A stretch of 64,000 nucleotides of DNA from Neisseriaceae bacterium (lineage in GTDB: Bacteria > Pseudomonadota > Gammaproteobacteria > Burkholderiales > Chromobacteriaceae). Of the stretch, positions 46,417 to 54,796 are shown in pieces. Every line of letters begins with the position of its first letter. The first letter of the stretch is position 1. The notes under the pieces were generated by a model that saw only the letters and a list, made by a program, of their open reading frames with translations, ran no database searches and was not told where the DNA came from. Position numbers and translations under genes: made by a program. The stretch covers positions 1 to 64,000 of the forward strand of contig JAIYAC010000001.1 of NCBI GenBank assembly GCA_027489245.1. Reading direction: 5' to 3'.

Positions 46417-47049
46417 TTAAACGGCCGCATCCAGACGCGAGCTCAGCACCTTGTCGATCAGGCCGTATTCACGGCTCTGCTCGGCAGACATGAAGTTGTC
46501 GCGTTCGGTATCGGCTTGTACTTGTTCCATGGTCTGGCCGGTGTGCTTGGCCAGCAGCTCGTTCATGTGCGCCTTGGTTTTCACCAGTTCGCGGGCATGA
46601 ATTTCGATGTCGGTCACCTGGCCGCTCAGGCCACCACCGTACAGCAGCGGCTGGTGGATCATCACGCGGCTGTTCGGCAGCGCAAAACGCTTGCCCTTGG
46701 CGCCTGCCGACAGCAGGAAGGCGCCCATGCTGGCCGCCTGGCCAATGCACAGGGTGGAAACGTCCGGCTTGATGAAGTTCATCGTGTCGTAGATCGACAT
46801 GCCGGCAGTAATGGAACCGCCTGGCGAGTTGATGTACAGATAGATGTCCTTGTCCGGGTTTTCCGATTCCAGGAACAGCAGCTGTGCTACCACCAGATTG
46901 GCCGACTCGTCGGTAACAGGGCCGACCAGGAACACGATACGCTCCTTCAGCAGGCGGGAGAAAATGTCGTAAGCGCGTTCGCCACGGCCACTTTGCTCCA
47001 CCACCATGGGCACCAGGCCCATACCTTGCGGTTCAAACATCGATTTCAT
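46417..47049 (-). CDS. clpP: ClpP protease subunit
   Basis: 210 residues. Catalytic serine in [14 protein letters not shown], histidine in [11 protein letters not shown], and the family block [28 protein letters not shown] is placed close to ATG 47049; ATG 47040 is a possible alternative. Between tig (27 bp) and clpX (17 bp) on the same strand. Confidence 0.98.
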   Translation of the reverse strand: MKSMFEPQGMGLVPMVVEQSGRGERAYDIFSRLLKERIVFLVGPVTDESANLVVAQLLFLESENPDKDIYLYINSPGGSITAGMSIYDTMNFIKPDVSTLCIGQAASMGAFLLSAGAKGKRFALPNSRVMIHQPLLYGGGLSGQVTDIEIHARELVKTKAHMNELLAKHTGQTMEQVQADTERDNFMSAEQSREYGLIDKVLSSRLDAAV

Positions 47050-47076
47050 CGACCTCTCCGGTATCAGTTAAACAGA

Positions 47077-48378
47077 TCAGGCGTTGTTGCCCATCAGGGT
47101 TTCGAAAGAAACGTCCTTCTGGATAACATTGGCGCGACCCAGCACAAATTCAACCACATTGTCTTCCAGCACCATCGAAGTCGGGCCTTCCAGGCGGCCG
47201 GCTTCGGCGTAGTACCAGTCAATCACGTCTTGCGGCTGCTCGTAGCTCTCGGCGAACTCTTCCACCAGGGCTTTCACTTGTTCCGGCTTGGCTTCCAGCT
47301 TGTTGGCTTCTACCACTTCGGCCAGGATCAGGCCCAGCGCTACGCGGCGTTCGGCTTGCTGGGTGAACAGGTCTGCCGGCAGCGGCATGTCTTTCAGCTG
47401 CATGCCACGTTGTTCCAGATCTTTGCGGGCCTGGTCCATCAGGCGGCCAACTTCCAGCTCTACCAGGGCTTTAGGCAGGTCGATCGGGGTAACGTCGATC
47501 AGCGCCTGCATCACGTTTTCTTTCACCTGGGCAGACAGGCGGCGTTTTACTTCACGCTCCACGTTCTTGCGGATTTCAGCGCGCATCTTGGCCACGTCGC
47601 CGTCGGCGATACCCAGCAGCTTGGCGAACTCTTCGTTCACTTCTGGCAGCTCGGCAGCGGCAACGTTTTTCACGGTGATGTCGAAGCTGGCAGTTTTGCC
47701 GGCTACGTCTTTACCGTGGTAGTCCGCCGGGAAGTTCACGGCGACAGTCTTGGTTTCGCCTTCTTTCGCGCCGATCACACCGGCTTCGAATTCCGGCAGC
47801 ATCTGGCCTTGGCCCAGCATGAACGGGAAGTTCTCGCTGCTGCCGCCTTCGAAGGCTACGCCGTCGATGGTGCCTTTGAAGTCGATGATCACACGGTCGC
47901 CGTCGGCAGCTTCACGCTCTACGCGGTTGAAGCGGGTGCGTTGCTTGCGCAGGATATCAACGGTTTTGTCGATTTCAGCGTCGGTCACTTCGGTGTTTGG
48001 CTTCTCGATGTCTTTACCAGCCAGCTCACCGATGGTGATTTCCGGGTAAACCTCGAAAGCAGCAGCAAACTTGAAGTTTTCTGCATCGCCCTGGGCCGGC
48101 TCAAAACGCGGGTAGCCAGCTACGCGCAGTTTTTGCTCGACAGCAGCTTTGTAGAAGCTTTGCTGAACCTGTTCGCCCAGCACTTCTTCGCGCACTTGTG
48201 CGCCGTAGTTTGCTTCAACGATTTTGGCCGGTGCTTTACCTGGGCGGAAACCCTGAATTTTGGCAGTGCGGGCAACGCGCTTCAGGCGCTCGGCTACTTG
48301 TGCGTCGATTGCAGCCAGCGGCAGTGCAATGCTCATGCGACGCTCGAGGCCGCTCAACGTTTCCAGTTGTACTTGCAT
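47077..48378 (-). CDS. tig: Trigger factor
   Basis: 433-residue ribosome-associated chaperone and prolyl isomerase. N-terminal ribosome-binding signature GFRPGKAP, FKBP-like middle with GDRVIIDFKGTIDGVAFEGG, and a helical C-terminal arm. ATG 48378 lies 6 bp after AAGGA; the in-frame TTG at 48384 is too close to it. First gene of tig-clpP-clpX; extended -10 promoter candidate at 48559-48567. Confidence 0.97.
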   Translation of the reverse strand: MQVQLETLSGLERRMSIALPLAAIDAQVAERLKRVARTAKIQGFRPGKAPAKIVEANYGAQVREEVLGEQVQQSFYKAAVEQKLRVAGYPRFEPAQGDAENFKFAAAFEVYPEITIGELAGKDIEKPNTEVTDAEIDKTVDILRKQRTRFNRVEREAADGDRVIIDFKGTIDGVAFEGGSSENFPFMLGQGQMLPEFEAGVIGAKEGETKTVAVNFPADYHGKDVAGKTASFDITVKNVAAAELPEVNEEFAKLLGIADGDVAKMRAEIRKNVEREVKRRLSAQVKENVMQALIDVTPIDLPKALVELEVGRLMDQARKDLEQRGMQLKDMPLPADLFTQQAERRVALGLILAEVVEANKLEAKPEQVKALVEEFAESYEQPQDVIDWYYAEAGRLEGPTSMVLEDNVVEFVLGRANVIQKDVSFETLMGNNA

Positions 48379-48558
48379 GTCCAATCCTTAGATTCAAAAG
48401 GTGTGGGGTTGAAGCCAGAAGCGGGAAAGCCCAACGGGTTGAGCAGAAATGCTCGGGGAACCATGCTGATTTTGCTTTCCTGCGCCATGAATTTTGTATT
48501 GTTAAGCAGCGTGTCTACCTGCAGGGCAGGCGAAACCAGGCGGCTAAAGCAAGGGGCG

Positions 48559-48567
48559 AGTATAGCA
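48559..48567 (-). promoter_or_regulatory. Extended -10 promoter of tig
   Basis: Minus strand TGCTATACT (TGn plus TATACT), about 180 bp before tig. The -35 is poor (TGTTCA at 16 bp), as common with extended -10 promoters. Confidence 0.45.
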
Positions 48568-48703
48568 TGCAGCGTCAAATTGAACAGTGCGTGATGCCAG
48601 CGCCCTGTCCTGCCAGCCATGGCAGCCCGCAGCCCGCGTGGCAAGCCCGGCAAAACCGCCAGCCGGCAGGCCGGGCAGCACGGGTGCATTGCCGCCAGCT
48701 TGC

Positions 48704-48732
48704 GGTGCCGGTATCGTACCGGCGATTGCACC
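48704..48732 (+). other. Hairpin in the moaC leader
   Basis: GCCGGTA-TCG-TACCGGC (48707-48723) with an outer GGTGC/GCACC pairing, 20 bp before moaC. Possible leader structure; it does not show the layout I would need to call a molybdenum-cofactor riboswitch. Confidence 0.4.
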
Positions 48733-48751
48733 TTGATACAGGCAAGACACC

Positions 48752-49249
48752 ATGTCCACCCTCACCCATTTTGACAGCCATGGCCAGGCGCACATGGTTG
48801 ACGTAGGCCACAAGGCAGAAACCCGGCGCGTAGCCGTCGCCACCGGCCACATCACCATGCAGCCCGCCACCTACGCCCTGCTGCAGTCCGGCAGCAGCAA
48901 AAAAGGCGATGTAATCGGCATTGCCCGCATTGCCGCCATACAGGGCAGCAAGCGCACTGCCGACCTGATTCCGCTGTGCCACCCGCTGGCACTGAGCCGT
49001 GTGGCGGTGGATTTTCACCCCGACGACGCAGCCTACCGCCTGCACATAACCGTTACCGCTGAAACAGTTGGCCGCACCGGCGTGGAAATGGAGGCACTCA
49101 GCGCCGTGATGGCCGGCCTGCTTACCGTGTACGACATGCTGAAGGCGGTGGATCGCGGCATGGAGATCGCCGGGGTACGGCTACTGGAAAAGCAGGGCGG
49201 CAAGAGCGGGCACTGGCACGCCGGCGACAACGACCACTTGGGTACCTGA
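48752..49249 (+). CDS. moaC: Cyclic pyranopterin monophosphate synthase MoaC
   Basis: 165 residues. Second step of molybdenum-cofactor synthesis. Family blocks: [42 protein letters not shown] (Lys and His active-site residues) and [21 protein letters not shown]. Followed directly by a flavin reductase gene; moeA of the same pathway is encoded 3 kb away on the other strand. Confidence 0.96.
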   Translation: MSTLTHFDSHGQAHMVDVGHKAETRRVAVATGHITMQPATYALLQSGSSKKGDVIGIARIAAIQGSKRTADLIPLCHPLALSRVAVDFHPDDAAYRLHITVTAETVGRTGVEMEALSAVMAGLLTVYDMLKAVDRGMEIAGVRLLEKQGGKSGHWHAGDNDHLGT

Positions 49250-49819
49250 ATGATGAACACACTGCAAGATGTGCCGCTAGCGCAAGCCTACCGCCTGCTC
49301 AACCACGGCCCTACCGTGCTGGTGAGCAGCGCGCATGATGGCCGGCAAAACGTGATGGCCGCCGCCTGGGCCATGCCGCTGGATTTTGACCCACCCAAAA
49401 TACTGGTGGTGATCGACAAGGCCACCCACACGCGCAAGCTGATGGAAGCCTCCGGCGAATTTGCCCTGAATGTGCCCTGCCGCTACCAGGCACAGGCCGT
49501 GGTAGCCGCCGGTAGCGCCAGCGGTGCCGACTGCGACAAGTTTGCCGCCAGCGGCCTGCAGGCCATGCCGGCGCAACGCATTACGGCGCCGCTGGTGCAA
49601 GGCTGCAGCGCTTATCTGGAATGCCGCATCATCCAGGAGCCGCACAACCAGCAGCAGTACGACCTGTTTATTGCCGAAGTGGTGGCCGCCCAGGCCGATA
49701 GCCGGGTATTCAGCCATGGGCGCTGGCATTTTGACGGCCACGACGCGCTGCGCAGCCTGCACCATGTAGCCGGTGGCCATTTTTTTGTCAGCGGCGACAC
49801 CGTCAGCGGCCAGGCATAA
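49250..49819 (+). CDS. Flavin reductase-like domain protein
   Basis: 189 residues. FMN-binding split-barrel: HGPTVLVSSAHDGRQNVMAAAWAMPLDFDPPKILVVID, FALNVPCRYQAQAVVAAGS. Probably an NAD(P)H:flavin oxidoreductase or an FMN-binding protein; partner unknown. The ATG follows the moaC stop without a gap (tandem ATGATG), so it is co-translated with moaC. Its terminator is at 49837-49868. Confidence 0.88.
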   Translation: MMNTLQDVPLAQAYRLLNHGPTVLVSSAHDGRQNVMAAAWAMPLDFDPPKILVVIDKATHTRKLMEASGEFALNVPCRYQAQAVVAAGSASGADCDKFAASGLQAMPAQRITAPLVQGCSAYLECRIIQEPHNQQQYDLFIAEVVAAQADSRVFSHGRWHFDGHDALRSLHHVAGGHFFVSGDTVSGQA

Positions 49820-49836
49820 AACCGGCAGCAGGCAAT

Positions 49837-49868
49837 AAAAAGCCCCGCAGTGTGATGCGGGGCTTTTT
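49837..49868. terminator. Bidirectional terminator
   Basis: AAAAAGCCCCGCA and TGCGGGGCTTTTT arms around a 6-bp loop, between the convergent flavin reductase and exonuclease genes. Confidence 0.87.
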
Positions 49869-49890
49869 ATGGATGGCGACGGGGCGGCGC

Positions 49891-50508
49891 TCAGGCACTC
49901 ACCGTCAGCTCGCGCAGATACTGCGGCACTTTGGCCGCAGTCACTTTCTGCAATTTACACAGCAAGCCATGGCTCACCTGCGCCAGGCCGTGTTTTTGCC
50001 GCAGCGTGGCCTGCAAATACTGCAACAGGTTGGCCGCCATCTCGGCATCGGCCAGTGCACGGTGCGCCTGCCCCGTGGCTGGCAGCCCGGCCCAGCGCGT
50101 GAGCGTGCCCAGCTTGTGGTCTGGCGCAGCGGGCAGCAGGCGGCGGGATAGCAGCAGCGTGCAGGCAAAATCCTGCTGGCGCTGCAGACCCAGCAAACCG
50201 AGCTCGTAGTCCCAGAACTTGCGGTCGAAGCTGGCGTTATGCGCCACCAGCGGCGCCGTACCGACAAACGCCGCCGCCTCGCGCATGACCTGTGCCGCCG
50301 GCGGCGCGGCCTTGAGCATGGCGTTGCTGATGCCGGTGAGCTGCTGGATCATCGGCGGCACCCACACACCGGCATTCATCAGACTTTGATAACGGTCTAC
50401 CACCTGGCCGTTTTCCAGCAGCACGATGCCGATCTCGGTGGCACGGCCATCGGGACCTGGCCCGATACCCGTGGTTTCAAAGTCGATAACGGCCAGCCTT
50501 TGGCTCAT
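49891..50508 (-). CDS. DEDDh 3'-5' exonuclease (DNA polymerase III epsilon-like)
   Basis: 205 residues. Exo motifs in order: AVIDFETTGIGPG (Asp-Glu), VAHNASFDRKF (Asp) and HRALADAEMAANLL (His-Asp). This is the DnaQ-like exonuclease fold without polymerase-binding regions, so it is probably a stand-alone repair or RNA/DNA trimming enzyme rather than dnaQ itself. ATG 50508 overlaps the stop of the small acidic gene by four bases. ATG 50652 is a read-through start. Confidence 0.88.
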   Translation of the reverse strand: MSQRLAVIDFETTGIGPGPDGRATEIGIVLLENGQVVDRYQSLMNAGVWVPPMIQQLTGISNAMLKAAPPAAQVMREAAAFVGTAPLVAHNASFDRKFWDYELGLLGLQRQQDFACTLLLSRRLLPAAPDHKLGTLTRWAGLPATGQAHRALADAEMAANLLQYLQATLRQKHGLAQVSHGLLCKLQKVTAAKVPQYLRELTVSA

Positions 50509-50714
50509 GCCAGCGCCTGCTTGGCTGCCTCGGCAGGGCTCAGGCCATCGTAGAACATATCGGTATACCACTCTGCCTGCTCTTCGATGTGATCTTGCGC
50601 TTCTGCCTCGGTGGCGCCTGCCGCCACCAGGTGGGTTTCCACCTCGGTACACCAGGCCAGCAACGCCAGGGTTTCGTCGTCCAGCTCGTCGATTTCGTTT
50701 TTCTTGCGCGACAT
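50505..50714 (-). CDS. Small acidic hypothetical protein
   Basis: 69 residues, not recognised, rich in Glu, Asp and Ala (EIDELDDETLALLAWCTEVETHL, SPAEAAKQALA). AAGGAAAG lies just ahead of ATG 50714. Its stop overlaps the exonuclease start (ATGA), so it is probably translated together with the exonuclease and could be a partner or inhibitor; that is inference. Confidence 0.6.
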   Translation of the reverse strand: MSRKKNEIDELDDETLALLAWCTEVETHLVAAGATEAEAQDHIEEQAEWYTDMFYDGLSPAEAAKQALA

Positions 50715-50782
50715 GGTGCTTTCCTTTACTTGCTTCGTCATTTAACAGCCGCGCATTGTACGCAGCTTTTGCCTGCCGCGCC

Positions 50783-51868
50783 CTAGCGCGTCATCAGATC
50801 ACCATAGACCAGCCCCGGCTGCGGCTTGCGCTTGGCCGATGGCGCATCGTACAGCACCAGCCAGGCGTCTGGCCCGGCCCAGTGTGGCGGCAGCCTGCAC
50901 AGCGCCTCGGCCCGGTCGGTACCCTTGCCGTGTGGCAGCACCATATGCTCGGCCACACCTTCCCACCACAGCGCGGCGCCCTCGCCTGCCGTGACGCCAG
51001 CCAGCGCGGCACGGGCGCCCACCCAGCGGTACACCCGCACGGCGCCATCCAGCACCATGGTGGGGCCGGCCAACAGCAGCAGATCGTCGCCATCCAGGTG
51101 CAGGTCTCGTACGCCCAGGCCTGCCAGCGGCAGAAAGTGCTTGCGGTACAGTTGGCCGCTGTCGTCCAGCGGTGCCAGGCGCAGCTCGCCTTTGCGCTCC
51201 TCAAGGCGCAGCTCCAGCAGGCAGCTCCAGCCGCGCAGCACCGGCCCGCGCAGGCCCAGCAACAGCTTGCCGTCTACGGCAGCCAGGCCTTCCACGTCAA
51301 AACCGTTGTCCTTGCCGGGTATGGCCATGAACGGCGCCAGCTGCGTGTCCTCGGCGAGCAAGGTCGTGAGTTCGTTATATTTCTTCTTGCCTTTCAGCGT
51401 AGCTGCCGTGCGCCCGTCTGCCGTGGTTTTTTGCAGCGAATACACGCCATCGCCTTCGTCCAGCAGCGGGATGCGCGCCAATAGGCAGCGGTTGCCATCA
51501 TGGGTGACCGTGGCCAGGCGCTTGAGGTTGGCCACAGCATCGCGCGCTGGCTGGGGTGCCTTGCGCTTGAGCCCGTGCGAGCCCACCAGCCACAGATAGC
51601 CATCGGCCACGGCCAGGCCTTCCAGATCGGCCTCGATATCGGCGCTATCTGGCAGATCCAGATAATCGGCCAGCGGGTAGTGACGGTCTGCCACAAAGTG
51701 CAGGCGCTCTGCAGCGCGGTCACGCAGCAGGCGGTCCAGGCCGCAGGCTTCGTCGCCGGCCACCCACAGCGTGTCACCGATGGCCACAGCGCCGGACAGG
51801 TTATCGTGCACCAGTTGGGCGCTATCCAGCGCCAGGCTGACAGCATTGACGGACAGTTTCTTGGGCAT
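50783..51868 (-). CDS. DUF3616 domain protein
   Basis: 361 residues with the DUF3616 pattern: LSGAVAIGDTLWVAGDEACGLDRL, ADLEGLAVADGYLWLVGSHGLKRK, VEGLAAVDGKLLLGLRGPVLRGWS, probably a beta-propeller. No signal peptide in the chosen frame. Function unknown. Same strand as the ferredoxin and moeA genes upstream (22-bp gap), so it may belong to that transcript. Confidence 0.82.
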   Translation of the reverse strand: MPKKLSVNAVSLALDSAQLVHDNLSGAVAIGDTLWVAGDEACGLDRLLRDRAAERLHFVADRHYPLADYLDLPDSADIEADLEGLAVADGYLWLVGSHGLKRKAPQPARDAVANLKRLATVTHDGNRCLLARIPLLDEGDGVYSLQKTTADGRTAATLKGKKKYNELTTLLAEDTQLAPFMAIPGKDNGFDVEGLAAVDGKLLLGLRGPVLRGWSCLLELRLEERKGELRLAPLDDSGQLYRKHFLPLAGLGVRDLHLDGDDLLLLAGPTMVLDGAVRVYRWVGARAALAGVTAGEGAALWWEGVAEHMVLPHGKGTDRAEALCRLPPHWAGPDAWLVLYDAPSAKRKPQPGLVYGDLMTR

Positions 51869-51890
51869 GGTTTACCTCGGCTAAAAAGGG

Positions 51891-52232
51891 TTAATCGTCT
51901 GGCAGGCTGATGTGCCAGGGCACCTCGCCTACGTATAAATGGCAGGCCAGGCGCACCGTTTCCGGCGCATCCGGCCACTGCTCGCTGGCTGCGGCGCTGG
52001 CACTGCACAGCCCGGCGCGCAGCAGCACATTGCGCTCCTTGCGGCCAACCTGCACCTGCTGTGGCTGCGCGGCGTGCTGCAGGCGCACGGCACAGGTGCC
52101 GCAGGTGCCCTGGCCGCAGCGCCAGTGCAGCGGGACGTCATGAAAACGCGCTACGTCGATCAGTGCGTCGCCGGGGCTGGCGTCCAGCTCGGCAATGCAC
52201 TGCCCGCCGCGCTCGAAAACCAGCCGTGTCAC
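51891..52232 (-). CDS. Plant-type [2Fe-2S] ferredoxin
   Basis: 113 residues. Cluster cysteines CGQGTCGTC (C-x4-C-x2-C) and a fourth in RLACHLY. Small soluble electron carrier. The ATG overlaps the moeA stop as ATGA, an unusual coupling of a ferredoxin to molybdenum-cofactor insertion; it might feed a molybdoenzyme. Contains a GGTTGGCCGC copy encoding VGR. Confidence 0.88.
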   Translation of the reverse strand: MTRLVFERGGQCIAELDASPGDALIDVARFHDVPLHWRCGQGTCGTCAVRLQHAAQPQQVQVGRKERNVLLRAGLCSASAAASEQWPDAPETVRLACHLYVGEVPWHISLPDD

Positions 52233-53416
52233 AGCGCGTACACCGGCAGCATGTCGCCGGGCTGCACTTGCTGGCCCGGCTGCAGGCGCACCAGGGCATC
52301 GGCCCAGGCGCAGGATGTCAGCACGCCAGAGCCCTGATTGGGGTAGCGCTGCAAGACCAGCTGGCCGCCCTGCTGTGCCACGCGTACACGCAGGTATTCT
52401 TCGCGGCGGGTATCGGGTTTGCGCCAGTCAAACGCGGCGGGCAAGTGGTACAGCGGCTGCCACGCCGGCACCACCTCGCCCATGCGCGCGCGCAGGAAAT
52501 CACGCACCAGCACGGCAAAGGTGACATAGCCCGATACCGGGTTGCCCGGCAGACCGATAAAGTCGGCCTCGCCTACGCGGCCACTGGCCAGCGGCTTGCC
52601 AGGCTTGATGGCGATTTTCCACAGCTGCAGCTCACCCTCGGCTTCTACCGCTGCTTTGACGTGGTCTTCCTCGCCTACCGACACGCCACCGCAGGTCATC
52701 ACCACGTCGGCCTCTGCTGCGGCATCGCGCAGCGCCTGGCGCGTGGCGGCCAACGTGTCTGGGATGATGCCCAGGTCCAGCACCTGGCAGCCCAGCGCAC
52801 GCAGCGCCGGCACCAGCCAGTAACGGTTGGAGTTGTAGATTTTGCCGGCACCGGCCGGCATGCCGGGCTCCACCAGCTCGTCACCGGTAAAGAACACCGC
52901 CACACGCAGCTGGCTGTACACCTGCAGCTGCGCCACGCCTACCGATGCTGCCAGGCCGAGGTCGGCATCGTGCAAACGTTGGCCGCAGGCCAGCACGGTT
53001 TGGCCGCTGGCAATGTCTTCACCGCGGCGGCGTATGTTCTGCCCGGCCAGTACTGGCGCGGTAAAGCGCACGCTACCATCCGGCTGCACCCCGGCCTGCT
53101 CCTGCATCACCACCGCGTCGGCCTGTGGCGGCACCGGGGCACCGGTAAAGATGCGTGCGGCGCTACCCGGCAGCAAGGACTGCGGCGCACTGCCGGCGGG
53201 GATGCGCTGGCTTACCGGCAGCGTGGCTGCGGCGTCGGCGGCGCGCACGGCGTAGCCATCCATGGCACTGTTGTCACAAGGGGGGACATCCAGGGTAGAT
53301 ACCAGGTCTTGCGCCAGCACACGGCCAGCAGCTGCCAGCAGGTCGACCGTGTCGGTACGGGCCGGCACGCGGGCGCGCGACAGCAACCAGTCGCGAGTTT
53401 GCTCTACGGTTTGCAT
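52229..53416 (-). CDS. moeA: Molybdopterin molybdenumtransferase MoeA
   Basis: 395 residues. Inserts molybdate into molybdopterin-AMP. Family blocks CDNSAMDGYAVRAAD, RIFTGAPVPPQADAVVMQE, RRRGEDIASG, MTCGGVSVGEEDHVK and IGLPGNPVSGYVTFAVLVRDFL. The C-terminus overlaps the ferredoxin gene. A moaC gene of the same pathway is 3 kb to the left. Confidence 0.96.
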   Translation of the reverse strand: MQTVEQTRDWLLSRARVPARTDTVDLLAAAGRVLAQDLVSTLDVPPCDNSAMDGYAVRAADAAATLPVSQRIPAGSAPQSLLPGSAARIFTGAPVPPQADAVVMQEQAGVQPDGSVRFTAPVLAGQNIRRRGEDIASGQTVLACGQRLHDADLGLAASVGVAQLQVYSQLRVAVFFTGDELVEPGMPAGAGKIYNSNRYWLVPALRALGCQVLDLGIIPDTLAATRQALRDAAAEADVVMTCGGVSVGEEDHVKAAVEAEGELQLWKIAIKPGKPLASGRVGEADFIGLPGNPVSGYVTFAVLVRDFLRARMGEVVPAWQPLYHLPAAFDWRKPDTRREEYLRVRVAQQGGQLVLQRYPNQGSGVLTSCAWADALVRLQPGQQVQPGDMLPVYAL

Positions 53417-53437
53417 GAGTCGGATAGCATGAATGAC

Positions 53438-53467
53438 AAAAGCCGCATCTTCTCACAGACGCGGCTT
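53438..53467 (-). terminator. Possible terminator after the small hypothetical gene
   Basis: AAGCCGC and GCGGCTT arms 14 bp apart, followed on the minus strand by TTTTG. Between moeA and the gene at 53490-53696. Confidence 0.5.
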
Positions 53468-53489
53468 ATACGGTAATACGGCTATCGAC

Positions 53490-53696
53490 CTAGGCTGCCA
53501 CAGGGTTGGCCACAGGCGGGTCTTCGAAGCGCTTCCAGTCGGTAATCAGGATATGCGGCAGCTGCAGGCTGGCCGCCAGGCGCTTTTCGATGTCTTCCAG
53601 CACATGGTGGTTATGAATCGTGCCGCCGAGGGTGATTTCGGCATGACGGCTTACCGGGTTGCCCGGCGTAACAAACCAGATGCAATAACGATTCAT
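53490..53696 (-). CDS. Small hypothetical protein
   Basis: 68 residues, not recognised (MNRYCIWFVTPGNPVSRHAEI ... LPHILITDWKRFEDP). CAGGTGTC lies ahead of ATG 53696. Soluble, without a metal or catalytic motif. Follows the DNA glycosylase gene by 22 bp on the same strand and is probably co-transcribed with it. Confidence 0.6.
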   Translation of the reverse strand: MNRYCIWFVTPGNPVSRHAEITLGGTIHNHHVLEDIEKRLAASLQLPHILITDWKRFEDPPVANPVAA

Positions 53697-53718
53697 GAAA
53701 GACACCTGCGAAATAGGC

Positions 53719-54201
53719 TTAAGCCATATATCGGCGCAGCGCCTGCCATTCTTGAAGTTTTTTATCGAAAGCCAAAGTATGCGCCGGGCTACTGGACGGC
53801 AGCACCAGCACATCCACATCGCAGCCGGCCAGCGTGGCGGCGGCCTTGCCAGCGGTCTGGCCATTGAACGCCACCAGCTGCAAGGCGGGTAGCGTGACCA
53901 CCAGCGCCGCCAGCGGGTTGGCGCGCGCGTCGCGGATATCGCTATCGAGGCTGCCACGGCGCGTGGCCTCAGCCACCACGTCCCACAACCCTACGCCCAA
54001 TGCCTGCATGGCAGCCAGGCGCTGCGGGTAAGGCAATGCGGCCAACTCGCTGCCCGCCACCGTGCCCAGCAGCCGCCAGAACTGGTTACGCGGGTGGGCG
54101 TAATACTGCGCCGCCGCCAGCGAGGCATCGCCGGGCAGCGAACCCAGGATCAGGATGCGGGTACCGGTATCGACTACCGGAGCAAAGCTGGCTTTACGCA
54201 T
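53719..54201 (-). CDS. DNA-deoxyinosine (family 6 uracil-DNA-like) glycosylase
   Basis: 160 residues of the uracil-DNA glycosylase superfamily: ILILGSLPGDASLAAAQYYAHPRNQFWRLL, LGVGLWDVV and LPSSSPAHTLAF. The motif GSLPG...YYAHPRNQFW matches the hypoxanthine-DNA glycosylase family (family 6), which removes deaminated bases; some annotate it as mismatch-specific. ATG 54201 starts just after AAGGTTGGCCGC, in which AAGG serves as the Shine-Dalgarno. Ten bases separate it from rnhB. Confidence 0.85.
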   Translation of the reverse strand: MRKASFAPVVDTGTRILILGSLPGDASLAAAQYYAHPRNQFWRLLGTVAGSELAALPYPQRLAAMQALGVGLWDVVAEATRRGSLDSDIRDARANPLAALVVTLPALQLVAFNGQTAGKAAATLAGCDVDVLVLPSSSPAHTLAFDKKLQEWQALRRYMA

Positions 54202-54211
54202 GCGGCCAACC
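54202..54211 (-). repeat. GGTTGGCCGC word forming the spacer before a start codon
   Basis: The whole gap between the rnhB stop and the glycosylase ATG is this word; together with the preceding bases it reads AAGGTTGGCCGCATG, supplying the only Shine-Dalgarno-like bases. Confidence 0.8.
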
Positions 54212-54796
54212 TTAAAACAGGCTGCCCTGCTCGGCGGCCAGCTGCAGGCGCACCGGGCCAAAGCTACGGCGATGCTCGGCCAGTGCGCCGTGCTGCGCCA
54301 GCGCCTTCATGTGCTCGGCCGTGGGGTAGCCCTTGTGGCGCGCAAAACCGTACTGCGGGTGCAGCGCGTCCAGCGCGATCATCTCGGCGTCGCGTGCCGT
54401 TTTGGCCAGAATCGATGCGGCGGAGATTTCCTGCACCTTGGCGTCGCCCTTCACAATGGCCTCGGCGGGCAAGGTCAGCGTCTTGGGGATTTTATTGCCG
54501 TCGATCAGCACCTTGCCGGGGGGGATGGCCAGGCCATCCACAGCGCGCACCATGGCCAGCATGGTGGCCTGAAAAATATTGAGCTGGTCGATTTCGGCCG
54601 CGCTGGCGTGGGCAATATGCCATGCCAGCGCTTTTTCCTTGATTTCGAGCGCCAGCGCCGCGCGCCGCGCCTCGCTCAGTTTTTTCGAGTCGGCCAGGCC
54701 GACAATCGGCCGCGCCGGGTCCAGGATGACCGCGGCGGTAAACACCGAGCCGATCAGCGGGCCGCGGCCTGCTTCGTCAACGCCGCAGATCAGCAT
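54212..54796 (-). CDS. rnhB: Ribonuclease HII
   Basis: 194 residues. Removes RNA from RNA-DNA hybrids. Catalytic acids in [14 protein letters not shown] (Asp7, Glu8), then LIDGNKIP and [14 protein letters not shown]; ends as usual with a short tail LAAEQGSLF. Overlaps lpxB by 7 bases, completing the lpxD-fabZ-lpxA-lpxB-rnhB run. Confidence 0.97.
   Translation of the reverse strand: MLICGVDEAGRGPLIGSVFTAAVILDPARPIVGLADSKKLSEARRAALALEIKEKALAWHIAHASAAEIDQLNIFQATMLAMVRAVDGLAIPPGKVLIDGNKIPKTLTLPAEAIVKGDAKVQEISAASILAKTARDAEMIALDALHPQYGFARHKGYPTAEHMKALAQHGALAEHRRSFGPVRLQLAAEQGSLF

Larger units (their letters stand above)
48379..48751. other. Divergent control region between tig and moaC
   Basis: 373 bp without a gene. 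The tig side holds a TG-extended -10 box. The moaC side is GC-rich with several short inverted repeats, the best at 48704-48732. Open frames that cross it on both strands belong to no recognisable protein. Confidence 0.6.

Noticed and set aside
46516-48594. 692-codon plus-strand frame opposite clpP and tig
   Set aside because: It is antisense to two certain genes and has no family resemblance, although it runs through the gap between them.
48590-48751. Molybdenum-cofactor riboswitch before moaC
   Set aside because: A hairpin is present but the conserved core of that motif could not be matched by eye.
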